Part shown: piece after piece, positions 1 through 5,576 of the stretch
Layout of the letters: each line of letters begins with the position of its first letter
How positions within the stretch are numbered: position 1 is the first letter of the stretch
Assembly (NCBI GenBank): GCA_017610525.1
Contig: JAFCBW010000123.1
Span: 1-7,146 of the forward strand
Source: Candidatus Nanohalarchaeota archaeon
GTDB taxonomy: Archaea > EX4484-52 > B79-G9
Direction: 5' to 3'
Length of the DNA: 7,146 nucleotides
The notes under the pieces: model-generated
Seen by the model: the letters and a program-made list of their open reading frames with translations, nothing else
What the model was told of the DNA's origin: nothing
The model's database searches: none
Translations under genes and position numbers: made by a program

Positions 1-127
1 AAGCCTGGAATAATCCAATCGCATACATATTCCATGATTTAGTAACGACCTTAACTATAACAAAAAAACACAAATAGCCTATCACTGCACTACATACCTG
101 CTCAAGACTAACCAATACCAAAATCAC
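1..127 (-). CDS. possible partial membrane protein running off the left edge
   Basis: Directly behind the rps15 stop codon, the same minus-strand frame stays open to the window edge (about 47 codons without a stop). It encodes a strongly hydrophobic stretch (VILVLVSLEQVCSAVIGYLC, then FFVIVKVVTKSWNMYAIGLF), which looks like one or two membrane segments with a short basic loop. No ATG is available near its beginning. GTG at 127-125 is the start used here, with TTG at 136-134 as an alternative. There is no clear Shine-Dalgarno sequence in front of either. The gene would be co-transcribed with rps15. The family is not recognisable from this fragment, and an accidentally open T-rich stretch cannot be excluded. 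Confidence 0.35.
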   Translation of the reverse strand, partial: MILVLVSLEQVCSAVIGYLCFFVIVKVVTKSWNMYAIGLFQA

Positions 128-142
128 AACAGCCAAAACAAA

Positions 143-598
143 CTACTGCACAATCAGCTTAGCCCTGTCCCTGTTATAAAACCAGTCCGCTGGCAATACA
201 TTCGTCTTCTTATAATACTTCGCAAGCCTTCTGATTTTCGACTCAGTCTGCAAAAGCCCGCGCATACTATGGACATCCTTCTTATTATTCTTCATATGGG
301 CAGTCACACTCACAGCTGTCTTAATAAGGTTCAGCATATCCTCAGGCAGCTTGGAATCCAGCTTATTCTTCTTAAGGATATCAACAACACTCACGCCGCA
401 AATAAGCTTCACAGAAGGGACACCATACTGGTCCCGAAGAATCGTACCGATCATAGCAGGAGAACACTCCTGTTTCCTGAGCTTGACAACAAGCATCTCA
501 ACTTCATCTTTCTTATACTCGACCCATTTCGGGACTTCCTTAACAATCGGCTTATGGGAACCGGATACACCTCGCTTGCGCGAAAACATTCTTGCCAT
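143..598 (-). CDS. rps15: 30S ribosomal protein S15 (archaeal/eukaryotic S13e type)
   Basis: Small-subunit ribosomal protein that binds the central domain of 16S rRNA. The 151-residue product is the normal length for archaeal S15, which carries an N-terminal extension absent from the roughly 90-residue bacterial form. Recognisable family stretches are the N-terminal MARMFSRKRGVSGS, the segment PAMIGTILRDQYGVPSVKLI in the first third, and the C-terminal core DVHSMRGLLQTESKIRRLAKYYKKTNVLPADW with HSxRGL and the ESKIRRLxKYYK motif, written here in parts. The frame stays open 29 codons upstream, but the ATG at 598-596 is chosen because the family starts with MARM and because GAGGTG (610-605) sits 6 nt before it. 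It stands alone on the minus strand, divergent from the radical SAM gene. Its codons use AAG and T-ending forms much more than the plus-strand genes do. Confidence 0.97.
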   Translation of the reverse strand: MARMFSRKRGVSGSHKPIVKEVPKWVEYKKDEVEMLVVKLRKQECSPAMIGTILRDQYGVPSVKLICGVSVVDILKKNKLDSKLPEDMLNLIKTAVSVTAHMKNNKKDVHSMRGLLQTESKIRRLAKYYKKTNVLPADWFYNRDRAKLIVQ

Positions 599-604
599 AA
601 CATA

Positions 605-627
605 CACCTCTTTATACATTTTATATG
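605..627 (-). promoter_or_regulatory. rps15 TATA-like box and Shine-Dalgarno
   Basis: Read on the minus strand, ATATAAAA (626-619) is the best TATA-like match in front of rps15, and GAGGTG (610-605) is a good archaeal Shine-Dalgarno 6 nt before the ATG. The TATA box is only about 21 nt from the start codon, which would place transcription start at or near the ATG and leave the Shine-Dalgarno outside the message. A second promoter further up, for example around 715-730, may therefore drive the main transcript. Confidence 0.5.
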
Positions 628-749
628 GGAGGTAACACAAACACTCCCGATCTGGACCCGCAAAGGTGCACAGGGGCACTCCCAAACCGACCCAGTCATC
701 GTAAATAACATCAAACGATAATTATTCAAAAAGATAATACACCGCAACC

Positions 750-757
750 TTTAAAAA
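750..757 (+). promoter_or_regulatory. TATA-like box upstream of the radical SAM gene
   Basis: TTTAAAAA preceded by CGCAACC resembles an archaeal TATA/BRE. It is only 11 nt before the ATG at 769, so a transcript starting about 25 nt downstream of it would begin inside the annotated frame. Either an upstream box (for example TAATTATT near 720-727) is used, or translation begins at the internal ATG at 817. The sequence does not decide this. Confidence 0.3.
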
Positions 758-768
758 CATAACCACTG

Positions 769-1632
769 ATGCCCAACCCCTCCGATTTAAATAATTTCAA
801 ACCAAAACACACATTCATGCACTCGACACTGCGCATCACCCAGAACTGCAACCTGAACTGCCTCCACTGCTACAGCCATTCCTCTCGGGAAACAGAAGAC
901 CTCCCGACACAGAAAATAAAATCCATAATAGACACCCTCACAAAAAACAACATCACCCACATAACAATCTCCGGCGGCGAACCCTTCACAAGACATGACA
1001 TCACAGAAATACTCTCATACTCCGCAAAAAAAACAAAAACAGGCATAGTCACAAACGCCACACTGATAGACAAACACACAGCAAAAAAACTATCCCAAAT
1101 CAACCTGGCCCGCCTCATGATAAGCCTCGACGGCAAAGAATCCCACCACAACCTCCTCCGCAGCAAAAACGCATACGCAAAAACCCAAAAAGGCATCGCA
1201 AACTGCCAAAAAAACCACATCCCTATAGGCATCTCAACAACCCTCACAACAATCAACCACACCCATCTGATCGACATCCACAACTACCTAAAAGAAAACA
1301 ACATCTCTAGATGGATAATCCAGACCCTGAAACCGCAGGGAATGGCAAAACACACAAATCTCCACCTGACCCCCCAACAGCAAAACACCGCCCTAAAAAC
1401 TCTGGACCACCTGAAATCAACAGACTCCGGCATAATAATATCAATCTTCAACTGCGAACAAAACTGCTCAGCAGGCAAAAACACACTCTCCATAAGCCCT
1501 AACGGCGACGTAACCCCCTGCGCATTCATGCCCGACGCAATATGCGCAAACATCCTCAAAGACCCATGGGACAAAATAACCGCAAAAATAAAAGAATACC
1601 GAAAAAGAGGCATCACATGTTTTCAAAACTAA
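769..1632 (+). CDS. radical SAM protein with short SPASM/twitch-like C-terminal domain
   Basis: The 287-residue product has the radical SAM [4Fe-4S] motif CNLNCLHC (C27, C31, C34) and the SAM-binding GGEP at 69-72, so it should generate a 5'-deoxyadenosyl radical. The C-terminal part holds C229, C233 (CSAG), SPNGDVTPC (C251), C259 and C284, the layout of an auxiliary-cluster SPASM or twitch domain. Relatives modify peptides or act in tetrapyrrole synthesis (NirJ/AhbC-like); the substrate here is not predictable. The protein ends three residues after C284, before the CxxC...CGGC tail that full SPASM domains have. The start at 769 is uncertain: an in-frame ATG at 817 would still leave ten residues before the cluster motif. 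Its end overlaps the next gene by 16 nt, so the two are probably translationally coupled. The codons are strongly A- and C-rich. Confidence 0.92.
   Translation: MPNPSDLNNFKPKHTFMHSTLRITQNCNLNCLHCYSHSSRETEDLPTQKIKSIIDTLTKNNITHITISGGEPFTRHDITEILSYSAKKTKTGIVTNATLIDKHTAKKLSQINLARLMISLDGKESHHNLLRSKNAYAKTQKGIANCQKNHIPIGISTTLTTINHTHLIDIHNYLKENNISRWIIQTLKPQGMAKHTNLHLTPQQQNTALKTLDHLKSTDSGIIISIFNCEQNCSAGKNTLSISPNGDVTPCAFMPDAICANILKDPWDKITAKIKEYRKRGITCFQN
1607..1610 (+). promoter_or_regulatory. Shine-Dalgarno that sets the start of the membrane protein
   Basis: GAGG inside the last codons of the radical SAM gene lies 6 nt before ATG 1617. This favours 1617 over the alternative in-frame ATG at 1632, which overlaps the radical SAM stop codon (TAATG). 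It also argues that the 16-nt overlap is genuine coupling, not a sequencing frameshift. Confidence 0.6.
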
Positions 1633-2345
1633 TGGACCTGTTAGTAGACAACATAATCCTAAACAAAAAACCAGCAAAAACAGCACCCAATATAAACTAC
1701 AACAATCCTCTGATATACGCAGACCGCCCAAGAAAAACCCACACAGAATACGCAAAACACATAACAAAAAAACACAGCACCATCATCCCCCTGCCCAGGC
1801 TCCTCCATGATTTCACACAAAAAAGCACCCACACAACACTTATCATCGCCCTTCTCCTGGCAACATCCTTCTCATTCATCTTCTTTCGCCACCAGTTCTT
1901 CATACTGGCATTCATCCTGATAGGCGCAATATCAAGAATGACGCAAAAATACGTCCCCCTCTTGATAGGCATCGACTTCTGCCTGTTTTTTGCAATACTG
2001 GTATCAATGACATACGGTCCGACCATCGGCATGCTCACAGGAATAATCTCATCAACCATAGGCTCATTCCTGAGGCAGATAGAGCGGGCAGAATACTACT
2101 TCACCCCCATCTACGGCTTCATTCCCATCTGGATAATAATGTCCGTCTCAATCCTGCCCCAAATCTCAATCCTCCTCACAGGAATGATCTGCGTAGCGAC
2201 ATACATAATCGCGCGCTTCATCATGATATCAATAACCTTCAACATCTGCATAGCAAACCAGCTCACATACATCACAACCACCCTGATATTCAACTACTGG
2301 CTATTCTCAACCGTAGCCCCAACCCTCATGACCCTCATGGCATAA
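1617..2345 (+). CDS. polytopic membrane protein, possibly ECF S-component-like
   Basis: A 242-residue protein with a polar, basic N-terminal region (about 1-70) followed by about six hydrophobic segments, roughly 73-90, 94-106, 113-131, 134-152, 165-190 and 191-240 (the last probably two). There is no signal peptide. The stretch SMTYGPTIGMLTGIISSTIG (130-149) resembles the glycine-rich helix pair of small-molecule uptake proteins such as the S components of energy-coupling factor transporters, or MreD-like proteins. That is shape resemblance only, and no family is firmly recognised. It lacks the N-terminal MHxxDG-type metal site of CbiM/NikM, so it is not an obvious nickel permease. It overlaps the radical SAM gene and precedes larE by 59 nt, so a role with either is plausible but inferred. 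Confidence 0.85.
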   Translation: MFSKLMDLLVDNIILNKKPAKTAPNINYNNPLIYADRPRKTHTEYAKHITKKHSTIIPLPRLLHDFTQKSTHTTLIIALLLATSFSFIFFRHQFFILAFILIGAISRMTQKYVPLLIGIDFCLFFAILVSMTYGPTIGMLTGIISSTIGSFLRQIERAEYYFTPIYGFIPIWIIMSVSILPQISILLTGMICVATYIIARFIMISITFNICIANQLTYITTTLIFNYWLFSTVAPTLMTLMA

Positions 2346-2376
2346 ATCAAAAACATAACCTGCCCGCAACACATAC

Positions 2377-2384
2377 TTAAAAAT
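2377..2384 (+). promoter_or_regulatory. TATA-like box for a leaderless larE transcript
   Basis: TTAAAAAT preceded by ACATAC ends 20 nt before the larE ATG, with no Shine-Dalgarno between. This is the spacing expected for an archaeal leaderless message and suggests that larE can be transcribed independently of the upstream pair. Confidence 0.55.
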
Positions 2385-2404
2385 TCCCGGTCATTTAATA
2401 AAAC

Positions 2405-3178
2405 ATGCCCCTCCCACTACAATCAAAACAAAAAAATCTGGAAGCAGACCTAAAACAGATGCGCTCAGTCCTCATCGCCTACTCCGGCGGAACCGACAGC
2501 GCCTACCTCGCAAAAACCGCCCATGACCTCCTCGGAAAAAACGCAACAGCAGTAACAAAGACATCCCCCGCATACCCAAAAGCGCAACTGGACGAAGCAA
2601 AAAAAACAGCAAAACAAATAGGTATAACCCACATAATAATTCCCTCAAAACCCAGCGACCTGAAAAACATAGAAATAAACCAAAAAGACCGCTGCTACCA
2701 CTGCAAAAACCAGCTATACAAAGACCTAAAAATAATCGCAAAAAAACAGAACATAAGCCACATCTTAGACGGCACAAACTACACAGACAAAGAAACAGAC
2801 CGCCCAGGCATGCATGCAATAAAAGAACAAAACATTTCATGTCCCCTGAAAGACGCAAAACTAACAAAAAAAGACATAAGAACCCTCTCAAAAAAACAAA
2901 ACCTTCGCACATGGAACAAGCCGGAAGAATCATGCCTGGCAACAAGATTCCCCGAAGGCACCAAAATAACCCCCCAAAACCTGGAAAAAATCCAGAAAGC
3001 AGAAAACATAATAAAAACTCTCGGCATAAAACAACTGCGCATAAGACACCACAACACCACCGCAATAATAGAGATCCCAAAAAAAGACATCCTCAAACTC
3101 CTAAAAAACTCAAAAAAAATAACAAAAGAACTGCCCTACCAAACAATAGCCCTAAACATCAAGCCCCTAAAAGAATAA
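2405..3178 (+). CDS. larE: LarE, NPN cofactor sulfur transferase (three-cysteine type)
   Basis: Adenylates and then thiolates the dicarboxylated pyridinium mononucleotide made by LarB, the sulfur-insertion step of nickel-pincer cofactor synthesis. The 257-residue length fits the family. The PP-loop SGGTDS (27-32) binds ATP. RCYHCK (C97, C100) and ESCLATRFP (C177) give three cysteines. C177 falls in the CLA(S/T)R motif that carries the sacrificial cysteine (Cys176) of the Lactobacillus plantarum enzyme. With the added CxxC, this matches the variant in which three cysteines hold a [4Fe-4S] cluster that carries an extra sulfide, so the enzyme can turn over without destroying itself. The ATG at 2405 fits a leaderless start, and no upstream in-frame alternative is attractive. 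It precedes larB by 85 nt. Cytoplasmic. Confidence 0.95.
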   Translation: MPLPLQSKQKNLEADLKQMRSVLIAYSGGTDSAYLAKTAHDLLGKNATAVTKTSPAYPKAQLDEAKKTAKQIGITHIIIPSKPSDLKNIEINQKDRCYHCKNQLYKDLKIIAKKQNISHILDGTNYTDKETDRPGMHAIKEQNISCPLKDAKLTKKDIRTLSKKQNLRTWNKPEESCLATRFPEGTKITPQNLEKIQKAENIIKTLGIKQLRIRHHNTTAIIEIPKKDILKLLKNSKKITKELPYQTIALNIKPLKE

Positions 3179-3205
3179 AAGGCTATCAAATCATGAAAAT
3201 TTCGG

Positions 3206-3213
3206 TTAAATTT
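3206..3213 (+). promoter_or_regulatory. TATA-like box upstream of larB
   Basis: TTAAATTT in an A/T-rich stretch after larE would place transcription start near 3236-3240, giving larBC its own message with a leader of roughly 25-30 nt. Read-through from larE is equally possible. Confidence 0.35.
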
Positions 3214-3221
3214 ATCAATTT

Positions 3222-3241
3222 TCAAGCTTTTAATTGCTTGA
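3222..3241 (+). repeat. inverted repeat in the larE-larB gap
   Basis: TCAAGC and GCTTGA (6-bp arms, perfect) flank an 8-nt TTTTAATT loop. It lies just before the larB ribosome-binding site and near the predicted larB transcription start, so it could be an operator, or a small RNA hairpin on a larE-larB read-through message. Confidence 0.5.
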
Positions 3242-3244
3242 TAC

Positions 3245-3260
3245 AATTGGTGGTGCAATT
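3245..3260 (+). promoter_or_regulatory. larB ribosome-binding site in a hairpin loop
   Basis: AATTG and CAATT (5-bp arms) enclose GTGGTG, part of the larB Shine-Dalgarno GGTGGTG (3249-3255), 8 nt before ATG 3264. The site decides for ATG 3264 over an in-frame TTG at 3234. The stem is short and A/T-rich, so strong sequestration is unlikely without a ligand or protein. Confidence 0.45.
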
Positions 3261-3263
3261 AAA

Positions 3264-3974
3264 ATGGAAAAACTACTAAAAGACTACAAATCCGGCAAAA
3301 TAACAATAACCGAAGTACTGGACAAGCTGAAATCCCTGCCCTACGAAGACCTGGGCTTCGCAAAAATAGACACCCACCGCCCCCTAAGAAAAGGCTACCC
3401 TGAAGTAATCTACTCAAAAGGCAAAACCACAACACAGATCCTGAAAATCCTAAAGACAATGTCAACCCACAACCAGAACATCCTCGCAACAAAAGCAGAC
3501 AAAAAAACATACATTGCCATAAAAAAACAATACCCTGACGCCCAATACAACGAGCCCGCAAAAACAATAGTAATAAAAAAACAAACCCTAAAACCCAAAA
3601 AAGGAAAAATCCTGATAATCACTGCCGGCACATCCGACATCCCAATAGCAGAAGAAGCAAAAGAAACAGCAGAACTGATGGGTAACATTACAGAAACACT
3701 CTACGACATCGGCGTAGCAGGCATCCACCGCCTCCTCGACAACAAAGAAAAGATATTCCATGCAGCCGTAATAATAGTGATCGCCGGCATGGACGGCGCA
3801 CTCCCAAGCGTAATCGGCGGCCTCGCGCAACCCACAAGCGTCGGCTACGGCGCAAGCTTTGAAGGCATCGCCCCCCTCCTGACCATGCTCAACACCTGCG
3901 CCCCCGGCGTAGTCACAGTCAACATCGACAACGGCTTCGGCGCAGGCTACTTCGCATCAATAATCAACAGGTAA
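3264..3974 (+). CDS. larB: LarB, NaAD carboxylase/hydrolase of NPN cofactor synthesis
   Basis: Catalyses the first step: carboxylation of the pyridinium ring of nicotinic acid adenine dinucleotide and release of AMP, giving pyridinium-3,5-dicarboxylate mononucleotide. The C-terminal half has the PurE-like fold. Visible motifs are TAGTSD (120-125), GMDGALPSV (175-183), PTSVGYGASF (190-199), MLNTCAPG with C212 (equivalent to the catalytic Cys221 of L. plantarum LarB) and VNIDNGFGAGY near the end. The product is 236 residues against about 246 in the family. Between GGLAQ (185-189) and PTSVGYG, about six residues are missing: relatives have a PVIAV-type core strand there. The frame is intact, so this is an in-frame deletion or an assembly collapse. 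Start chosen by the GGTGGTG site. larC follows after 5 nt. Confidence 0.95.
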   Translation: MEKLLKDYKSGKITITEVLDKLKSLPYEDLGFAKIDTHRPLRKGYPEVIYSKGKTTTQILKILKTMSTHNQNILATKADKKTYIAIKKQYPDAQYNEPAKTIVIKKQTLKPKKGKILIITAGTSDIPIAEEAKETAELMGNITETLYDIGVAGIHRLLDNKEKIFHAAVIIVIAGMDGALPSVIGGLAQPTSVGYGASFEGIAPLLTMLNTCAPGVVTVNIDNGFGAGYFASIINR

Positions 3975-3979
3975 CGACC

Positions 3980-5149
3980 ATGAAAACAGCATACATAGAT
4001 TGCTTTTCCGGCATAAGCGGCGACATGTTCTTAGGTGCCCTGATAGACGCAAGACTAGACTTAGAGTACCTGAAAAAAGAACTAAAAAAACTGAACCTGG
4101 CAGGCTACGAGATAACCGCAAAAAAAACACAAAAAAACCACATCACAGCCACAAAACTGACAATCACCGTAAAAGACCCCCAGCCCCACCGCCACCTGAA
4201 AGACATCAACCACATAATCGACACAAGCACACTCGATGAAGACATAAAAACAACCTCAAAAAACATCTTCCACAAGCTGGCAGAAGCAGAAAGCAAAATC
4301 CACAACACAGACATAAATAGCATCCACTTCCACGAGGTAGGCGCAGTTGACTCAATCCTCGACATAGTAGGCGCAGTAATCGCCCTAAAAAAACTAAACA
4401 TAAAAAAAATCTACACATCCCCCCTCCCATTAGGCACCGGCTTCATAAAATGCGCACACGGGACAATCCCGCTCCCTGCCCCCGCAACAGCAGAACTCCT
4501 AAAAGCCATCCCTGTCTACCAGACATCCACAAAAGGCGAACTCGTAACCCCCACAGGCGCAGCAATCATCACAACAATAACCACACAATTCAAGGAAATG
4601 CCAAAAATGAAAACAGAAACAATCGGCTACGGCGCAGGCACCCAAGATTACGGCCACCCAAACCTCCTAAGGATCTTCATAGGCACCGAAGAAGAGCAAT
4701 ACCAACAAGACACAGCAACCATAATAGAGACCAACATCGACGACATGAACCCCGAACACTACAGCCACATAATCGAAAAACTCCTAAACGCAGGCGCCCT
4801 GGACGCATACCTCACAGGCATCCACATGAAAAACACCCGCCCCGCAACAAAACTGACAGTAATAGCAACACCCCAAACCCAAAATAACCTCACAGACATA
4901 ATCTTCAAAGAAACCACAACCTTCGGCATAAGAACCTACAATGTCCAACGAAAAAAACTAAGCGCAGAAAAAACAATAATAAACACAAAATACGGTCCAG
5001 TCACCATAAAAACAGGCAGATCAAAAGACAAGATAATCACAATCTCCCCTGAATACAAAGACTGCAAAAAGCTGGCCGACGAAAGCAACATCCCCCTAAA
5101 AGAAATCTACGACCTAGCAAAAAAAGCATACACTGACAAAGAACAATAA
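3980..5149 (+). CDS. larC: LarC, CTP-dependent nickel insertase
   Basis: Inserts nickel into the dithiolated mononucleotide using CTP, completing the nickel-pincer cofactor. The 389-residue protein contains both halves of the family. The N-terminal LarC1 part has CFSGISGDMFLGALID (8-23) and HFHEVGAVDS (116-125), followed by LPLGTGF and TPTGAAI stretches. The C-terminal CTP-hydrolysing LarC2 part has ETNIDDMNPE (250-259), the GALDAYLTGIHMK segment and a closing ISPEYKDCKKLA. In L. plantarum the two halves are joined by a programmed frameshift; here the frame is continuous. ATG 3980 is 5 nt after the larB stop, with AGGT overlapping that stop as a likely ribosome-binding site, so larBC is an operon. 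It converges on the winged-helix gene with 14 nt between them. Confidence 0.97.
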   Translation: MKTAYIDCFSGISGDMFLGALIDARLDLEYLKKELKKLNLAGYEITAKKTQKNHITATKLTITVKDPQPHRHLKDINHIIDTSTLDEDIKTTSKNIFHKLAEAESKIHNTDINSIHFHEVGAVDSILDIVGAVIALKKLNIKKIYTSPLPLGTGFIKCAHGTIPLPAPATAELLKAIPVYQTSTKGELVTPTGAAIITTITTQFKEMPKMKTETIGYGAGTQDYGHPNLLRIFIGTEEEQYQQDTATIIETNIDDMNPEHYSHIIEKLLNAGALDAYLTGIHMKNTRPATKLTVIATPQTQNNLTDIIFKETTTFGIRTYNVQRKKLSAEKTIINTKYGPVTIKTGRSKDKIITISPEYKDCKKLADESNIPLKEIYDLAKKAYTDKEQ

Positions 5150-5163
5150 GCCCATCTATTTAT

Positions 5164-5520
5164 TCACACTACTGTTGCATTTTCAAGCCGTTGAAGCGCA
5201 TCACAATCATTGCAATCCATTTTTTCCATAGACTCAACCATCAGAGATTTATGAAGTTCAATCAGTTTTTTAACTGCAACATTATCCTGATTTATCCGAA
5301 ACATCTGCGATTTCCCGACTTTTCGGGTATGAACTATAATTGACAAATCAACAAGTTTATCCCATATCTTGTCAAGCGTATTCCAGGACACATTAGAGTT
5401 TTTTGCGATATCCTGCTTATTATAATCATACTCCCTAAAGACAATCAGAAAGTCAAGTACCCTGATTAGTGGGGTATCCCCAAGGAATTCTATAAGCAGC
5501 GAGTCATTTTCCGATGTCAT
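5164..5520 (-). CDS. archaeal winged helix-turn-helix transcriptional regulator
   Basis: A 118-residue DNA-binding protein. After an N-terminal helix (LLIEFLGDTPLIRVLDFLIV) come the helix-turn-helix DYNKQDIAKNSNVSWNTLDK (residues 32-51), a third helix (IWDKLVDL) and a basic wing, HTRKVGKSQMFRIN (64-77). A C-terminal helical tail has a CNDC pair (C103, C106). ATG 5520 is preferred because GTGAT (5529-5525), complementary to the 16S rRNA 3' end, lies just before it; GTG 5529 would add three residues. It converges on larC and diverges from the small winged-helix remnant, with the repeats at 5541-5626 between, so it probably binds that region and regulates itself. Control of lar genes is possible but not shown. 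Codon use is more balanced than in the lar genes. Confidence 0.87.
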   Translation of the reverse strand: MTSENDSLLIEFLGDTPLIRVLDFLIVFREYDYNKQDIAKNSNVSWNTLDKIWDKLVDLSIIVHTRKVGKSQMFRINQDNVAVKKLIELHKSLMVESMEKMDCNDCDALQRLENATVV

Positions 5521-5540
5521 TTTTATCACGTTGATTTAAT

Positions 5541-5565
5541 TTGTGTCGCCGTGTGTGCGACACAA
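5541..5565. repeat. 9-bp inverted repeat, candidate operator
   Basis: TTGTGTCGC and GCGACACAA are perfect 9-bp arms around a 7-nt spacer (CGTGTGT). The element is about 20 bp in front of the winged-helix start on the minus strand, and its G/C-rich arms stand out in an A/T-rich region. If a TATA box lies in the decamer array (TTAATTAA, around 5588-5606), transcription of the minus-strand gene would begin near here. The element could then be a repressor site or a 5' hairpin of that message. Confidence 0.7.
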
Positions 5566-5570
5566 TTGTG
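5561..5570. repeat. 10-bp perfect palindrome CACAATTGTG
   Basis: CACAATTGTG is self-complementary and overlaps the right arm of the 9-bp inverted repeat by five bases, so the two structures cannot both form as hairpins. As double-stranded DNA it is a plausible homodimer half-site next to the first element. Confidence 0.5.
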
Positions 5571-5576
5571 CTTTTT

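Noticed and set aside
1023..1095. Runs of seven to eight A in the radical SAM and lar genes as slippage or frameshift sites.
   Set aside because: The frames continue through them with family-consistent protein on both sides. They reflect exclusive AAA lysine codons.
1542..1616. An upstream extension of the membrane protein by 25 residues.
   Set aside because: The extension is an Arg/Lys/Pro-rich out-of-frame reading of the radical SAM gene. GAGG sits correctly before ATG 1617.
1600..1640. The radical SAM/membrane overlap as a frameshift inside one fused gene.
   Set aside because: A Shine-Dalgarno and ATG lie at the right spacing within the overlap, and the downstream frame does not continue the cysteine-rich domain.
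2472..3080. A 200-codon minus-strand frame opposite larE, rich in Leu, Cys, Phe and Arg.
   Set aside because: Antisense shadow of an A/C-rich gene: the Leu/Cys/Phe content comes from complementing AAA and CAG codons. larE itself has every family motif.
4000..4887. Long plus-strand frames rich in R, H, P and N inside larC, with similar ones inside larE and the HAD gene.
   Set aside because: These are shadows of A/C-rich genes, where +1 reading gives Arg, His, Pro and Asn repeatedly. They lack starts with ribosome-binding sites and overlap fully supported genes.
3980..5149. LarC split into two parts by a programmed frameshift, as in Lactobacillus plantarum.
   Set aside because: One uninterrupted frame covers both the LarC1 and LarC2 motifs.
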